Shown: positions 47,301 to 57,566, numbered from the stretch's first letter. The stretch is DNA of 64,000 nucleotides from Variovorax paradoxus (GCF_009755665.1 NZ_CP046622.1:1488001-1552000); one strand, 5' to 3'. Made by a program: numbers and translations. Notes: generated by a model from the sequence alone, not told the origin.

Positions 47301-48464
47301 TCAGGCGGGCTGGTCGCCGCCGCTGTTCGTGTATCGGGCCGAGGCGGCAAGCGCCACGGCAAAAACCACCACCACATACAGTGCGGCCGTCAGCGAACTG
47401 GCCCGCGCCAGCAAGCCGATGACCGCGGGGCCGGCCATGAACCCCAGATAAGCCACGGCCGAGACAGCGGCAATGCCGGTGGCGGGTTCGACGTCCGGCA
47501 CGCGCGCCGATGCGCCGAACAGAATCGGCACCACGTTCGCAAAACCGACTCCCACGCCCGCAAAGCCGATCAGCGCAAGCCACGGAAGATTCGTCAGCAG
47601 CACCAGCGTCATGGCCGCGGCCGCCAGCACGCCGCTGCCGAGCAGCAGCGCGGCCGGTGAAAAACGGGCCCGCATGGCGTCGCCGCCGAAGCGCGCGGCC
47701 GCCATCGCCGCCGAGAAACTCGCGTAGGCCAGCGCGGCCTGCTTCTGCGGGCTGCCGAGTTCCTGTTGCATGTAGAGCACGCTCCAGTCGTAGATGGCGC
47801 CCTCGGCAATCAGGCCCAGGGCCGCCAGCACGCCAAGCACAGCGAGCGCGCCGCGGGGCAGCCGGAACTTGCGGTCCGCGGTGCTTGCATCGGTTGTGGC
47901 TGGTGGGTTGGGCAGCATGCGCATCGAAGACACGGCCACCATCAGCACCATGGCGGCCGCAACCCACAGCAGGTGCGCCTGGGCGCCCAGGCCGGCGGCG
48001 AGTGCGGCGCTGCCGCTTGCGGCACCGGCCATGCCGCCAAGGCTGAACATGCCGTGCATGCCGCTCATCAAGGGTGTGCCGCCATGAAGTTCGAGTTGCG
48101 CCGCTTCGGTGTTGATGGCCACGTCGAACACACTGGTCACAAGGCCGAAGGCTGCAAGCAGCCCCAGCAGGGCGAGGTAGCCTGGCATGGCGATCAACCC
48201 GGCCAGCAGCAGCGCGTAGACGCAGCCGCAGACGGCTGCCATGCGCCGGGGGCCGTGGCGCCCGATCCAGCGGCCGGCGCTGGTCAGGCCGTACATCGCG
48301 CCCGCACCGGCGGCGAGCATTGCGAGGCCGAGTTGGGCCTCGTCGATGCCGTAATGGGCCTTGACGGTGGGAACGTGCACGCCCCAGGTCGCAAAGATGA
48401 AGCCGGAGGAAAAGAACTGCGCGCGCGAGGCCCAGCGGGTGCTGGAGGTGACCACCATCGTCAA
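47301..48464 (-). CDS. MFS transporter (YbjJ/fucose permease-like)
   Basis: A 387-residue, twelve-helix transporter. It opens with RWASRAQFFSSGFIFATWGVHVPTVKAHYGIDEAQLGLAML, a pattern of the YbjJ-type MFS group, followed by a weak motif A (SAGRWIGRHGPRRM) and LMSGMHGMFSLGGMAGAASG in helix 5. A hydrophilic loop with Thr/Ala/Asp (about 190-205) splits the halves. The substrate is unknown. It ends 21 bp from the convergent S49 peptidase and follows the methyltransferase gene, whose 3' end it overlaps by 4 nt on the same strand. Confidence 0.9.
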   Translation of the reverse strand: MTMVVTSSTRWASRAQFFSSGFIFATWGVHVPTVKAHYGIDEAQLGLAMLAAGAGAMYGLTSAGRWIGRHGPRRMAAVCGCVYALLLAGLIAMPGYLALLGLLAAFGLVTSVFDVAINTEAAQLELHGGTPLMSGMHGMFSLGGMAGAASGSAALAAGLGAQAHLLWVAAAMVLMVAVSSMRMLPNPPATTDASTADRKFRLPRGALAVLGVLAALGLIAEGAIYDWSVLYMQQELGSPQKQAALAYASFSAAMAAARFGGDAMRARFSPAALLLGSGVLAAAAMTLVLLTNLPWLALIGFAGVGVGFANVVPILFGASARVPDVEPATGIAAVSAVAYLGFMAGPAVIGLLARASSLTAALYVVVVFAVALAASARYTNSGGDQPA

Positions 48465-49225
48465 CGCCCGATCGCGAACACCGCCGGCAGGCGTTCGTCC
48501 GTAGCGACGCCGGACGCCTTGGCACGCCAGGCCTTCACCGTTTCGCTGCGCACATGGGCCGTCGCCAGCGTCAGACCGCGCGCCACGGCAAGGCGGGTGT
48601 TGTGCTGCAGCGTTTGAACCAGCGCCTGGAGCAGCGCGGCATTGCGGTAGGGGGTTTCAATGAACAGCTGCGTCTGGCCTGTCTTCAGCGCCAGCGCCTC
48701 GAGTTCGCGGATGCGGCTTTGCCGCTCGCCGGAATCCTGGGGCAGATATCCGACGAAAGCGAAGTTCTGGCCGTTGAGGCCGCTCGCGGCCAGCGCCAGC
48801 AGCAGCGACACCGGACCGGTGAGCGGCACCACGGCGACACCGAGGTCATGCGCGGCGCGTGCCACCGAAGAGCCCGGGTCTGCGACCGCCGGCATGCCGG
48901 CTTCGCTCAGAAGGCCGATGTCATGGCCTTCGAGCGCGGCGGCCAGCAGGGGGCGGGCGTCGAACTGGCCGGCGTGGTCGCCTTTCTTGTGAACCTCGCG
49001 CGGCAGCTCCCGGATGTCCTGCGCCTGGAGTGGCGCCGCCAGCGGAACGACGGCATCGATCCGCTTCAGGTAGGCGCGGGCCGATTTCGCGTTTTCGCAG
49101 ATCCAATGGGTAATGCCGGCGGCCGCCTGCAGCGTGCCGAGGGGCAGGGCGTCCTGGAGCGGTGCCTGGGTGTCGCAGCCGAAGTCGAGCGGCGCGGGTA
49201 CGAGATAGAGCTTGCCCGGGGTCAC
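48461..49225 (-). CDS. RsmI-like SAM-dependent methyltransferase
   Basis: A 254-residue methyltransferase of the tetrapyrrole methylase (RsmI/uroporphyrin methylase) fold. It shows LYLVPAPLDFGCDTQ at the start, HDIGLLSEAGMPAVADPGSSVARAAHDLGVAVVPLTGPVSLLLALAASGL in the middle (the AGMPAVADPG loop binds SAM) and FAFVGYLP later, as in RsmI paralogues. True RsmI modifies C1402 of 16S rRNA; this shorter paralogue may act on another target. The start GTG 49225 overlaps the maf stop (GTGA). Its own 3' end overlaps the MFS gene by 4 nt. Confidence 0.9.
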   Translation of the reverse strand: MTPGKLYLVPAPLDFGCDTQAPLQDALPLGTLQAAAGITHWICENAKSARAYLKRIDAVVPLAAPLQAQDIRELPREVHKKGDHAGQFDARPLLAAALEGHDIGLLSEAGMPAVADPGSSVARAAHDLGVAVVPLTGPVSLLLALAASGLNGQNFAFVGYLPQDSGERQSRIRELEALALKTGQTQLFIETPYRNAALLQALVQTLQHNTRLAVARGLTLATAHVRSETVKAWRAKASGVATDERLPAVFAIGR

Positions 49226-49803
49226 AGCAGTTCGACTCCGGCGGAACGCAGCATGCGGCAGGTGCGGATCAGCGGCAGGCCGACCAAGGCGGTGGGATCG
49301 TCGCTGTCGATGGCGCTCAGCAATGCGATGCCGAGTCCTTCGCTCTTGGCGCTGCCGGCGCAGTCGTAGGGCTGTTCGGCCTGCAGGTACTGCTCGATGG
49401 CCGCATCGCTGAGGTCCCGAAAAACGACCCGGACCGGCGCCAGGTCGCGTTCGACAAAGCCGGTGGCCTGGCAAACGACGGCCACGGCGGTCTGGAATAT
49501 CAGCGTCTGGCCTCGCATCCTGCGCAATTGGGCCGTGGCGCGCGCGTGGTCGCCGGGCTTGCCGAGCGCCTCGCCGGCCAGGTCGGCCACCTGGTCCGAG
49601 CCGATGACCACGGCCTCGGGAAAGCGTGCGGCCACGGCACGGGCTTTTTCCAACGCCAGGCGTTCGGCCAATTCGCGCGGGGTTTCGCCGGGAAGCGGGG
49701 TTTCGTCGACTTCCGGAGGCTGCACCTCGAAGGGCAAGCGGAGGCGGTTCAGCAGTTCGCGCCGATAGCGCGAGGTCGAGGCAAGGATCAAGGGGCGTTG
49801 CAT
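49222..49803 (-). CDS. Maf-like nucleotide pyrophosphatase (YceF type)
   Basis: A 193-residue Maf-fold enzyme that hydrolyses modified nucleoside triphosphates, probably 7-methyl-GTP as YceF does. The N-terminal LILASTSRYRRELLNRL is the substrate loop, EVDE(T) and EKARAVAARFPEAVVIGSDQV carry the acidic active site, and YDCAGSAKSEGLGIALL is the second signature. The chosen ATG 49803 drops an upstream extension that lacks the family pattern. Divergent from the yceD-rpmF-plsX operon; coupled to the methyltransferase downstream. Confidence 0.93.
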   Translation of the reverse strand: MQRPLILASTSRYRRELLNRLRLPFEVQPPEVDETPLPGETPRELAERLALEKARAVAARFPEAVVIGSDQVADLAGEALGKPGDHARATAQLRRMRGQTLIFQTAVAVVCQATGFVERDLAPVRVVFRDLSDAAIEQYLQAEQPYDCAGSAKSEGLGIALLSAIDSDDPTALVGLPLIRTCRMLRSAGVELL

Positions 49804-49885
49804 GGAGACGATTGTGCGTGAGCCTGCAAAGAGGCTTTGGCCGCACCGCGCCAATTCCCCCGGTGGGCGCGCTAGACTGGTGCGG

Positions 49886-50443
49886 ATGAAGAGAGAATTT
49901 GTTCCCCAGCGGCTCGACGTAGCCGCCTTTGCTGCTGAAGCCGCGGTGCTTTCGGCTGACGACGCGGTTCCTGATTACCCCCGGCTCGCGCAGGAGCTGG
50001 CCGCACCGGCGCCAGAAGCCTTGGTGCACTGGGAGGCGACCGGCGAACAGCGCACCGGCGCCGACGGCAAGGCCGAACCCTGGCTGCACCTGGTGGCCGA
50101 AACGACAGTGCCGCTGGTCTGCCAGCGATGCCTGGCACCGGTTGATACGCTTGTTGCATCGGACCGCTGGTTCCGTTTCGTGGCCGACGAGGCCACCGCC
50201 GATGCTGAAGACGATGAATCCGAAGAAGACCTGCTCGTCGTGAGCCGCGATTTCGACCTCCACGCCCTCATCGAAGACGAGCTTTTGATGGAAATCCCCG
50301 TCATGCCCGTCCACGAGGTGTGCCCCACGCCAATCCAGCTTTCGTCCAGCGACGAGGACTTCAAGGCGGCCGAAGAGGCCAAGCCCAACCCCTTCGCGGT
50401 GCTCGATGCGTTGCGCTCGCGCAAGCCGGAAGAGGGCAAGTAG
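49886..50443 (+). CDS. yceD: YceD/DUF177 family protein
   Basis: A 185-residue protein of the DUF177 family, which in bacteria and chloroplasts precedes rpmF and is tied to 23S rRNA accumulation. It has a four-strand pattern, a cysteine pair in [10 protein letters not shown], a strongly acidic middle ([42 protein letters not shown]) and the family's typical CP after the acidic core. The ATG at 49886 starts right before the conserved [11 protein letters not shown]. Divergent from maf with an 82-bp gap and followed by rpmF. Confidence 0.93.
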   Translation: MKREFVPQRLDVAAFAAEAAVLSADDAVPDYPRLAQELAAPAPEALVHWEATGEQRTGADGKAEPWLHLVAETTVPLVCQRCLAPVDTLVASDRWFRFVADEATADAEDDESEEDLLVVSRDFDLHALIEDELLMEIPVMPVHEVCPTPIQLSSSDEDFKAAEEAKPNPFAVLDALRSRKPEEGK

Positions 50444-50463
50444 CCCTTTCTCGCAGGCTGGGC

Positions 50464-50469
50464 TATAAT
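50464..50469 (+). promoter_or_regulatory. Candidate rpmF promoter -10
   Basis: A consensus TATAAT lies in the 146-bp gap between yceD and rpmF, about 120 bp before the rpmF start. The -35 at the right spacing is poor (around 50440-50446). rpmF in many bacteria has its own strong promoter, so the element is plausible. Confidence 0.5.
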
Positions 50470-50589
50470 CATGGGCTTCGCGCGCGCCGCCGTGAGCAGC
50501 AAGACAGACCAAGGCATTCCATACATGCTGCTGTATTGCCACCGCAAGAGAGCGCATCCACTCACTCACCTAACAGTCCAGGAGCCATC

Positions 50590-50772
50590 ATGGCCGTCCA
50601 GCAAAACAAAAAGTCGCCTTCCAAGCGCGGCATGCACCGTTCCCACAATGCGCTGGTCGTGCCCGGCATTGCCGTGGAACCGACCACTGGTGAAACGCAC
50701 CTGCGTCACCACATCAGCCCGAACGGTTTCTACCGTGGCCGTCAGGTCCTCAAGAACAAGTCCGAAGCCTGA
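50590..50772 (+). CDS. rpmF: 50S ribosomal protein L32
   Basis: A 60-residue basic ribosomal protein. The start [19 protein letters not shown] and the [20 protein letters not shown] ending match L32. It has no zinc-binding cysteines, so it is the Cys-minus form. GGAGCC lies just upstream of the ATG. Located in the classic yceD-rpmF-plsX-fab order, tying ribosome supply to lipid synthesis. Confidence 0.98.
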   Translation: MAVQQNKKSPSKRGMHRSHNALVVPGIAVEPTTGETHLRHHISPNGFYRGRQVLKNKSEA

Positions 50773-50790
50773 TTTCGCATCCCAAGGCCG

Positions 50791-50832
50791 AGGCCCGAAG
50801 CTACTTTTGCTGTAGCGTCGGGCCTTTGTTTT
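50791..50832 (+). terminator. Terminator-like hairpin between rpmF and plsX
   Basis: AGGCCCGA (50791-50798) pairs with TCGGGCCT (50818-50825), and GCTAC (50800-50804) with GTAGC (50812-50816), a 13-bp stem with one internal mismatch and a 7-nt loop. A T-rich run follows (TTTGTTTT). It separates rpmF from plsX and ends only 1 nt before the plsX ATG, so it may act as an attenuator that lowers transcription into the fatty-acid genes. Confidence 0.8.
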
Positions 50833-50833
50833 G

Positions 50834-51931
50834 ATGGTTACGTCTTCCTCCCCCGAATCCTCCGCCGCGCCCGCCGCAATCACGCTTGCCGTCGATTGCA
50901 TGGGTGGCGACCATGGGCCGCGCGTCACGCTTGCGGCCTGCCGCGCGTTTCTCGATCGGCATGTCGAGGCATCGCTGCTGCTGGTTGGCGCACCCGCGGC
51001 CCTGGCCAGCTTCGGCGAGCACCCGAGGGCGCGCATCGTTGCCGCCAGCGAAGTGGTGGGCATGGACGACCCGGTCGAAATTGCGCTGCGCAAGAAGAAA
51101 GACTCTTCAATGCGCATTGCGATCCAGCAGGTCAAGGACGGTGCCGCCCAAGCTGCCATCTCGGCCGGCAATACGGGTGCGCTGATGGCGATTGCGCGCT
51201 ACCTGCTCAAGACGCTCGACGGCATCGACCGCCCCGCGATTGCGCCGCAGCTGCCCAACATCAGGGGCGGCGCCACCACGGTGCTCGACCTGGGTGCGAA
51301 TGTCGATTGCGATGCCGAAGATTTGTTGCAATTTGCCGTGCTCGGCTCCGCGCTGGTCTCCGCGCTCACGGGCAACGAGTCGCCTTCGGTCGGCTTGCTC
51401 AATGTGGGCGAAGAAGCCATCAAAGGCAGCGAAACAATCAAAAAAGCAAGCCAACTGCTTCGTGCTGCAGCCAACTCGAAAGATTTGAACTTCTACGGAA
51501 ACGTGGAAGGCAACGACATTTTCAAGGGAACGACCGACATCGTTGTATGTGACGGTTTTGTCGGCAACGTCGCCCTGAAGGCCAGCGAAGGCGTTGCGTC
51601 GATGATCGGCGAGTTCATTCGCGTGGAATTCTCGCGGAGTATTTTCACCAAGGCTGCGGCTATCGTTGCCTATCCGGTGCTAAAAGCTTTTAAAAATCGC
51701 CTGGATCACCGTCGATACAACGGCGCAGCCCTGTTGGGCCTGCGCGGGCTGGTTTTCAAGAGCCATGGCTCGGCTGACGAAGTGGCTTTCGGCCATGCGC
51801 TGGATCGCGCTTATGATGCCGCTCGCAACAACCTGCTCGATCGCGTGCGGGCCCGCATTGCCCACGCCGCGCCATTGCTCGCGCGGCAGGAGTCGGCGGT
51901 GCCAGCGGACGCGACGGCCCTTCACGCTTGA
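50834..51931 (+). CDS. plsX: Phosphate acyltransferase PlsX
   Basis: Makes acyl-phosphate from acyl-ACP, the first step of phospholipid synthesis with PlsY. The 365-residue protein has [12 protein letters not shown] at the front, [51 protein letters not shown] and [19 protein letters not shown], all PlsX marks. The start at 50834 has no Shine-Dalgarno: the T-run of the upstream hairpin sits in that position. The region coding LKAFKNRL and the AT-richer codons around 51420-51700 stand out mildly. The stop and the fabH start overlap in TGATG. Confidence 0.96.
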   Translation: MVTSSSPESSAAPAAITLAVDCMGGDHGPRVTLAACRAFLDRHVEASLLLVGAPAALASFGEHPRARIVAASEVVGMDDPVEIALRKKKDSSMRIAIQQVKDGAAQAAISAGNTGALMAIARYLLKTLDGIDRPAIAPQLPNIRGGATTVLDLGANVDCDAEDLLQFAVLGSALVSALTGNESPSVGLLNVGEEAIKGSETIKKASQLLRAAANSKDLNFYGNVEGNDIFKGTTDIVVCDGFVGNVALKASEGVASMIGEFIRVEFSRSIFTKAAAIVAYPVLKAFKNRLDHRRYNGAALLGLRGLVFKSHGSADEVAFGHALDRAYDAARNNLLDRVRARIAHAAPLLARQESAVPADATALHA

Positions 51932-52908
51932 TGAGCCCTTATTCACGCATCACCGGCACCGGCAGCTATCTGCCTCCGCGCCGGGTGACCAACGACGACC
52001 TTGCCAAGGAATTGGCAACGCGCGGCATCGAAACTTCGAACCAATGGATCGTCGAGCGCACCGGCATCCACGCGCGCCATTTCGCGGCACCCGAGGTAAC
52101 GAGCAGCGATCTCGGCCTTGAAGCCGCCCGCAGCGCGCTCGAGGCGGCGGGGCGCAAGGCGGAAGAGGTCGACCTGATCATCGTCGCCACGTCGACGCCC
52201 GACATGGTGTTTCCGTCGTCGGCCGCCATCCTTCAGAACAAGCTCGGCATCGCCGGCTGCCCGGCGTTCGACGTGCAGGCGGTCTGCAGTGGTTTTGTCT
52301 ATGCACTGACCGTGGCCGACGCCATGATTCGCACCGGCACTGCGCGTTGCGCACTGGTGGTCGGCGCCGAAGTGTTCTCGCGCATTCTCGATTTCAATGA
52401 CCGCACCACCTGCGTGCTGTTCGGCGACGGTGCTGGCGCCGTGGTCCTCGAAGCGAGCGAAGAGCCCGGCATCCTGGCGAGCGACCTGCATGCGGACGGC
52501 AAGCACGTCGGCATTCTTTGCGTGCCGGGCCATGTGTCCGGGGGCAATGTGCTGGGTACGCCCCTGCTGCACATGGACGGCCAGGCCGTTTTCAAGCTTG
52601 CGGTGCGCGTGCTCGAAGAAGCCGCGCGTGCCACGCTCGCAAAGGCAGGCAAGACCGACGCGGACATCGACTGGCTCATTCCGCACCAGGCCAACATCCG
52701 CATCATGGAAGGCACGGCCAAGAAACTGAAGCTTCCGCGCGAGAAGCTCATCGTCACGGTCAACGAGCACGGCAATACCTCGGCCGCCTCGATTCCGCTG
52801 GCGCTCGACGAAGCCGTGCGCTCCGGCAAGGTGAAAAAGGGCGAAACCGTCATGCTCGAAGGCGTGGGCGGTGGCTTCACCTGGGGCGCGGTGCTATTGA
52901 ATCTGTAG
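51931..52908 (+). CDS. fabH: 3-oxoacyl-ACP synthase III
   Basis: Starts fatty-acid synthesis by joining acetyl-CoA and malonyl-ACP. The 325-residue thiolase-fold enzyme carries the catalytic triad Cys119 ([10 protein letters not shown]), His252 (IPHQANIRI) and Asn282 ([12 protein letters not shown]). [14 protein letters not shown] tail is typical. The ATG overlaps the plsX stop by one base (TGATG), so it is translationally coupled and lacks a separate leader. fabD follows after 52 bp. Confidence 0.97.
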   Translation: MSPYSRITGTGSYLPPRRVTNDDLAKELATRGIETSNQWIVERTGIHARHFAAPEVTSSDLGLEAARSALEAAGRKAEEVDLIIVATSTPDMVFPSSAAILQNKLGIAGCPAFDVQAVCSGFVYALTVADAMIRTGTARCALVVGAEVFSRILDFNDRTTCVLFGDGAGAVVLEASEEPGILASDLHADGKHVGILCVPGHVSGGNVLGTPLLHMDGQAVFKLAVRVLEEAARATLAKAGKTDADIDWLIPHQANIRIMEGTAKKLKLPREKLIVTVNEHGNTSAASIPLALDEAVRSGKVKKGETVMLEGVGGGFTWGAVLLNL

Positions 52909-52960
52909 CGTATTGCGGCGCCCGCGTGGGGCCGCAGTGCGACATGACGCGTTAAAAACA

Positions 52961-53914
52961 ATGAAATCCTTCGCTTTTGTCTTTCCGGGTCAGGGCTCGC
53001 AGGCCGTCGGCATGCTCGACGCCTGGGGCGACCATCCGGCCGTTGTCGAAACCCTGCGCGAGGCATCCGAAGCGCTGGGCGAAGACATTGCCGCGCTGAT
53101 CAAGAACGGCCCCAAGGAAGAGCTGGCGCTCACCACCAACACGCAGCCGGTCATGCTGGTGGCCGGCGTGGCGGCCTGGCGCGCCTGGCTGGCTGAAGGC
53201 GGCGCGGCCCCTTCGGTCGTGGCGGGACATTCGCTGGGCGAGTACTCCGCGCTGGTGGCGTCCGGCGTGCTCACGCTGGCGCAAGCCGCGCCGCTGGTGC
53301 GGTTTCGTGCGCGAGCAATGCAGCAGGCGGTGCCCGTCGGCACCGGCGCCATGGCCGCCGTTCTCGGTATGGAAGTTGGCAAGGTCGTAGCGGGCTGCGC
53401 GGAAGCCACTGCGTCTTTCGGTGCGGGCAGCGCCGAGATCGTCGAGGCGGTGAATTTCAACGACCCGATGCAAACCGTGATCGCAGGCAGCAAGGCGGCC
53501 GTCGACAAGGCCTGCGAGGTGCTCAAGGCCAACGGCGCCAAGCGTGCGTTGCTGTTGCCCGTGTCGGCGCCGTTCCATTCGAGCCTGATGAAGCCCGCGG
53601 CCGAAGCGCTGCGCGAGAAGCTCAGCACCATCACGCTCGCTCCGCCCCAGATTCCGGTACTCAACAATATCGACGTGGCCGTGGAGACCGATCCGGCCCG
53701 CATCCGCGAAGCCCTGGTGCGCCAGGCCGCCGGCCCGGTTCGCTGGGTTGAAAGCGTGCAGGCCTTGAAACTGCGCGGTGTAGCCGCCATCATCGAGTGC
53801 GGGCCCGGCAAGGTGCTGGCCGGAATGGTCAAGCGCATCGCCCCCGAGCTCGAAGCCGCGTCGGTGTACGACCCAGCAACGCTCGCGGACTCCCGACAAC
53901 TGCTCGCCGCCTGA
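52961..53914 (+). CDS. fabD: Malonyl-CoA:ACP transacylase
   Basis: Moves malonyl from CoA to ACP to supply chain-extender units. The 317-residue enzyme shows FPGQGSQAVGM at the N-terminus, the nucleophile in AGHSLGEYSAL (Ser91), the PVSAPFHSSLMKPA histidine motif and IIECGPGKVLAGMVKR. Located between fabH and fabG in the standard order. The 52-bp gap before it contains no obvious control signal. Confidence 0.97.
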   Translation: MKSFAFVFPGQGSQAVGMLDAWGDHPAVVETLREASEALGEDIAALIKNGPKEELALTTNTQPVMLVAGVAAWRAWLAEGGAAPSVVAGHSLGEYSALVASGVLTLAQAAPLVRFRARAMQQAVPVGTGAMAAVLGMEVGKVVAGCAEATASFGAGSAEIVEAVNFNDPMQTVIAGSKAAVDKACEVLKANGAKRALLLPVSAPFHSSLMKPAAEALREKLSTITLAPPQIPVLNNIDVAVETDPARIREALVRQAAGPVRWVESVQALKLRGVAAIIECGPGKVLAGMVKRIAPELEAASVYDPATLADSRQLLAA

Positions 53915-53941
53915 ACGGCGAAAGGCCCGGACACTTCTTTT

Positions 53942-55028
<1,087 letters not shown>

Positions 55029-55124
55029 TCGGGCCGGCTGCAACTGCGACGGCCGGCGGCGCTTCTTTCAAGCCCCGTACGCGCCGCCAGCAGCTGTTCA
55101 GCGCTTCCAGAAAGGTTTGCCGGC

Positions 55125-56369
55125 ATGACCAAACGCCGCGTCGTCGTGACCGGACTCGGTTGCATCGCTCCTGTCGGAAACACCGCGACCGAGTCCTGGG
55201 CCAACCTGTTGGCCGGGAAGTCGGGCATTGCGAACATCACCGCGTTCGATGCAAGCGCCTTCGCTTGCAAGTTCGCAGGTGAGGTGAAGGGTTTCGACAT
55301 CACCCAATACATCTCGGAGAAGGAAGCGCGTCACATGGACCGCTTCATTCATCTGGGGCTTGCCGCCGCCATTCAGGCGGTGCAGGACAGCGGACTGCCG
55401 ACCGGCGAAGCGCTGTCGTACGAAGAAGCCGTGCGCATCGGCTGCAACATCGGCTCGGGCATTGGCGGCCTGCCGATGATCGAAGAGACGCATGGCGAAT
55501 ACGCGACTCGCGGCCCCCGCCGCATTTCGCCGTTCTTCGTGCCGGCTTCGATCATCAACATGATCTCGGGCCACGTGTCCATCAAGTACGGCTTCAAGGG
55601 CCCGAACATCGCCGTCGTGACCGCCTGCACCACCGGCCTGCACGCCATCGGCACCTCGGCGCGCATGATCGAGTACGGCGATGCCGACGTCATGATCGCG
55701 GGCGGCGCCGAGTCGACTATTTCTCCGCTCGGCATCGGCGGCTTTACCGCGCCGCGCGCGCTGAGCACGCGCAACGACGATCCCGCAACGGCTTCCCGTC
55801 CCTGGGACAAGGACCGCGACGGCTTCGTGCTGGGCGAGGGCGCCGGCGTGCTGGTGCTCGAAGAATACGAACACGCCAAGGCGCGCGGCGCCAAGATCTA
55901 TGCGGAAGTGGCGGGCTTCGGCCTGACCGGCGACGCGTACCACATGACCGCACCCGACGTCGACGGCCCGAGCCGCTCGATGGCCATGGCGCTCGCCAAT
56001 GCAGGCGTCAATGCCGACCAGGTGCAGTACCTGAATGCCCATGGCACTTCCACGCAGATCGGCGACCTCAACGAGACCAATGCGGTCAAGAGGACTTTCG
56101 GCGATCACGCGAAGAAGCTGGTCGTGAACTCGACCAAGTCGATGACCGGCCACTTGCTGGGCGGTGCCGGCGGCATTGAATCGGTGTTCACGGTGCTCGC
56201 ACTGCATCACCAGAAGAGCCCGCCGACCATCAACATCTTCAACCAGGATCCGGAGTGCGACCTCGACTACTGCGCCAATGTGGCGCGCGATCTCAAGATC
56301 GATGTCGCGGTCAAGAACAACTTCGGCTTCGGCGGCACCAACGGCACGCTGGTGTTCAAGCGCGCTTGA
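55125..56369 (+). CDS. fabF: 3-oxoacyl-ACP synthase II
   Basis: Condensing enzyme that elongates acyl-ACP with malonyl-ACP, including the temperature-sensitive step to C18 unsaturated acids. The 414-residue protein has the active-site cysteine in VVTACTTGLHAIG (Cys168), the two histidines in NAHGTSTQIGD and STKSMTGHLLGGAGG, and the ending NNFGFGGTNGTLVFKR. Normal length. It follows acpP by 96 bp and precedes an unknown small membrane-protein gene by 13 bp. Confidence 0.98.
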   Translation: MTKRRVVVTGLGCIAPVGNTATESWANLLAGKSGIANITAFDASAFACKFAGEVKGFDITQYISEKEARHMDRFIHLGLAAAIQAVQDSGLPTGEALSYEEAVRIGCNIGSGIGGLPMIEETHGEYATRGPRRISPFFVPASIINMISGHVSIKYGFKGPNIAVVTACTTGLHAIGTSARMIEYGDADVMIAGGAESTISPLGIGGFTAPRALSTRNDDPATASRPWDKDRDGFVLGEGAGVLVLEEYEHAKARGAKIYAEVAGFGLTGDAYHMTAPDVDGPSRSMAMALANAGVNADQVQYLNAHGTSTQIGDLNETNAVKRTFGDHAKKLVVNSTKSMTGHLLGGAGGIESVFTVLALHHQKSPPTINIFNQDPECDLDYCANVARDLKIDVAVKNNFGFGGTNGTLVFKRA

Positions 56370-56382
56370 GCCTTGCTCTTTC

Positions 56383-56865
56383 ATGCACAGCGCACCGTCG
56401 GTGACCTACCCGGTGGGGCGCTCGCGCGGCGCAACCCGGATACTGATAGCCACCTGGGCCCTGGGAGCCTGCTGCGCAGGCCTCTCTTGCTATCTCTTCG
56501 ATAGTGCCGGCTGGCGCCAGCTGCTCCTGGTTCTGAGTGTTCTGTTTTCAGGCATTGCGGCCGCGCTCGGGCTGCGAAGCGACGGCGCTGGCGTCTTGCA
56601 CTTCGACGGACTCCATTGGAGCCTCACGGGCACCGACCGGGGCCGCGCCGTCCATGCCGCGCAGGCCTCCGTGGCGCTCGATCTTCAGTCGCTGCTGCTG
56701 GTTCGGCTGAGCCAGCCGGGCCGCGCCGCACGTTGGATATGCATCGAACAGCGCGCCATGCCGGAGCGCTGGCGCGATCTGCGCCGTGCGGTATATTCGC
56801 GCCCCCCGTCCGCGTCGCCTGCCGGCGAGCCTTGGCGGGCGACCGTGCCGGCCGACGCGCCCTGA
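56383..56865 (+). CDS. Uncharacterised two-helix membrane protein between fabF and rpoE
   Basis: A 160-residue protein I do not recognise. Two hydrophobic helices (about 19-37 and 45-62) are followed by a soluble part with FDGLHWSLTG, VALDLQSLLLVRLSQPG and ARWICIEQRAMPERWRDLRRAVYSR. The sequence alternates strands and short helices and resembles small membrane-anchored proteins of the YbbJ/CptA-like kind, though no clear family mark is present. It lies between fabF (13 bp) and rpoE (9 bp), suggesting co-transcription with the sigma factor. A GATAGC...CTATC-type palindrome is embedded in its coding sequence near 56446-56505. Confidence 0.75.
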   Translation: MHSAPSVTYPVGRSRGATRILIATWALGACCAGLSCYLFDSAGWRQLLLVLSVLFSGIAAALGLRSDGAGVLHFDGLHWSLTGTDRGRAVHAAQASVALDLQSLLLVRLSQPGRAARWICIEQRAMPERWRDLRRAVYSRPPSASPAGEPWRATVPADAP

Positions 56866-56874
56866 ATCTCCCCG

Positions 56875-57549
56875 ATGACCACTTCTCCGCCGCCAGTGCC
56901 ACCGGACTCCGGCTTGACCGATGTGTCCGTCGAGGCACCGCGCCCAGGTGAGGTCGATCTCCAGCTCGTCCAGCGGACGGTTGCGGGCGACCAGAAGGCG
57001 TTCGAGCTGCTGGTCATCAAATACCAGCGCCGGATCGAGCGCCTGATCGGGCGCATGGTGCGCGATGTCGACCTGGTCGAGGATATCGCGCAGGAAACCT
57101 TCATCCGGGCCTACCGGGCGCTTCACCAGTTCCGTGGCGATGCCCAGTTCTACACCTGGCTTTACCGGATCGCGGTCAACACCGCCAAGAAGGCGCTGGT
57201 CGACATGAAGCGCGACCCCACCATTTCCGAAAGCGCCCTGCGGCCGTCTTCTGAAGAAGACGATGAAACTTACCGCCCCGGAAACGAACCAATCAGCGAC
57301 GAGACCCCCGAATCGGTGCTGGCGGCAAACGAAATCGCCAGCGTTGTCGAAGCGGCCATGGAAGCGCTGCCTGCCGAGTTGCGGCAGGCTGTCACCCTCC
57401 GCGAAATCGAGGGCATGAGTTACGAAGAGATTGCCGAGGTCATGGATTGCCCTATCGGCACGGTGCGTTCGCGTATTTTCCGGGCGCGCGAGGCCATTTC
57501 GGCCAGGGTCAAACCGCTGCTGGACAACCAGTCAGGCAAGCGTTGGTAG
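56875..57549 (+). CDS. rpoE: ECF sigma factor RpoE (sigma-E/AlgU)
   Basis: Alternative sigma factor for envelope stress. The 224-residue protein holds region 2 with YQRRIERLIGRMVRDVDLVEDIAQETFIRAYRALHQF and region 4 with LPAELRQAVTLREIEGMSYEEIAEVMDCPIGTVRSRIFRARE. An extra Pro/acidic leader (1-25) and an acidic linker (SSEEDDETYRPGNEPISDETPES) are lineage features. It is followed by its anti-sigma factor gene mucA/rseA, 17 bp later, then mucB and mucD, the classic sigma-E autoregulatory operon. Confidence 0.97.
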   Translation: MTTSPPPVPPDSGLTDVSVEAPRPGEVDLQLVQRTVAGDQKAFELLVIKYQRRIERLIGRMVRDVDLVEDIAQETFIRAYRALHQFRGDAQFYTWLYRIAVNTAKKALVDMKRDPTISESALRPSSEEDDETYRPGNEPISDETPESVLAANEIASVVEAAMEALPAELRQAVTLREIEGMSYEEIAEVMDCPIGTVRSRIFRAREAISARVKPLLDNQSGKRW

Positions 57550-57566
57550 GTAAGCAGGTGAATGAA

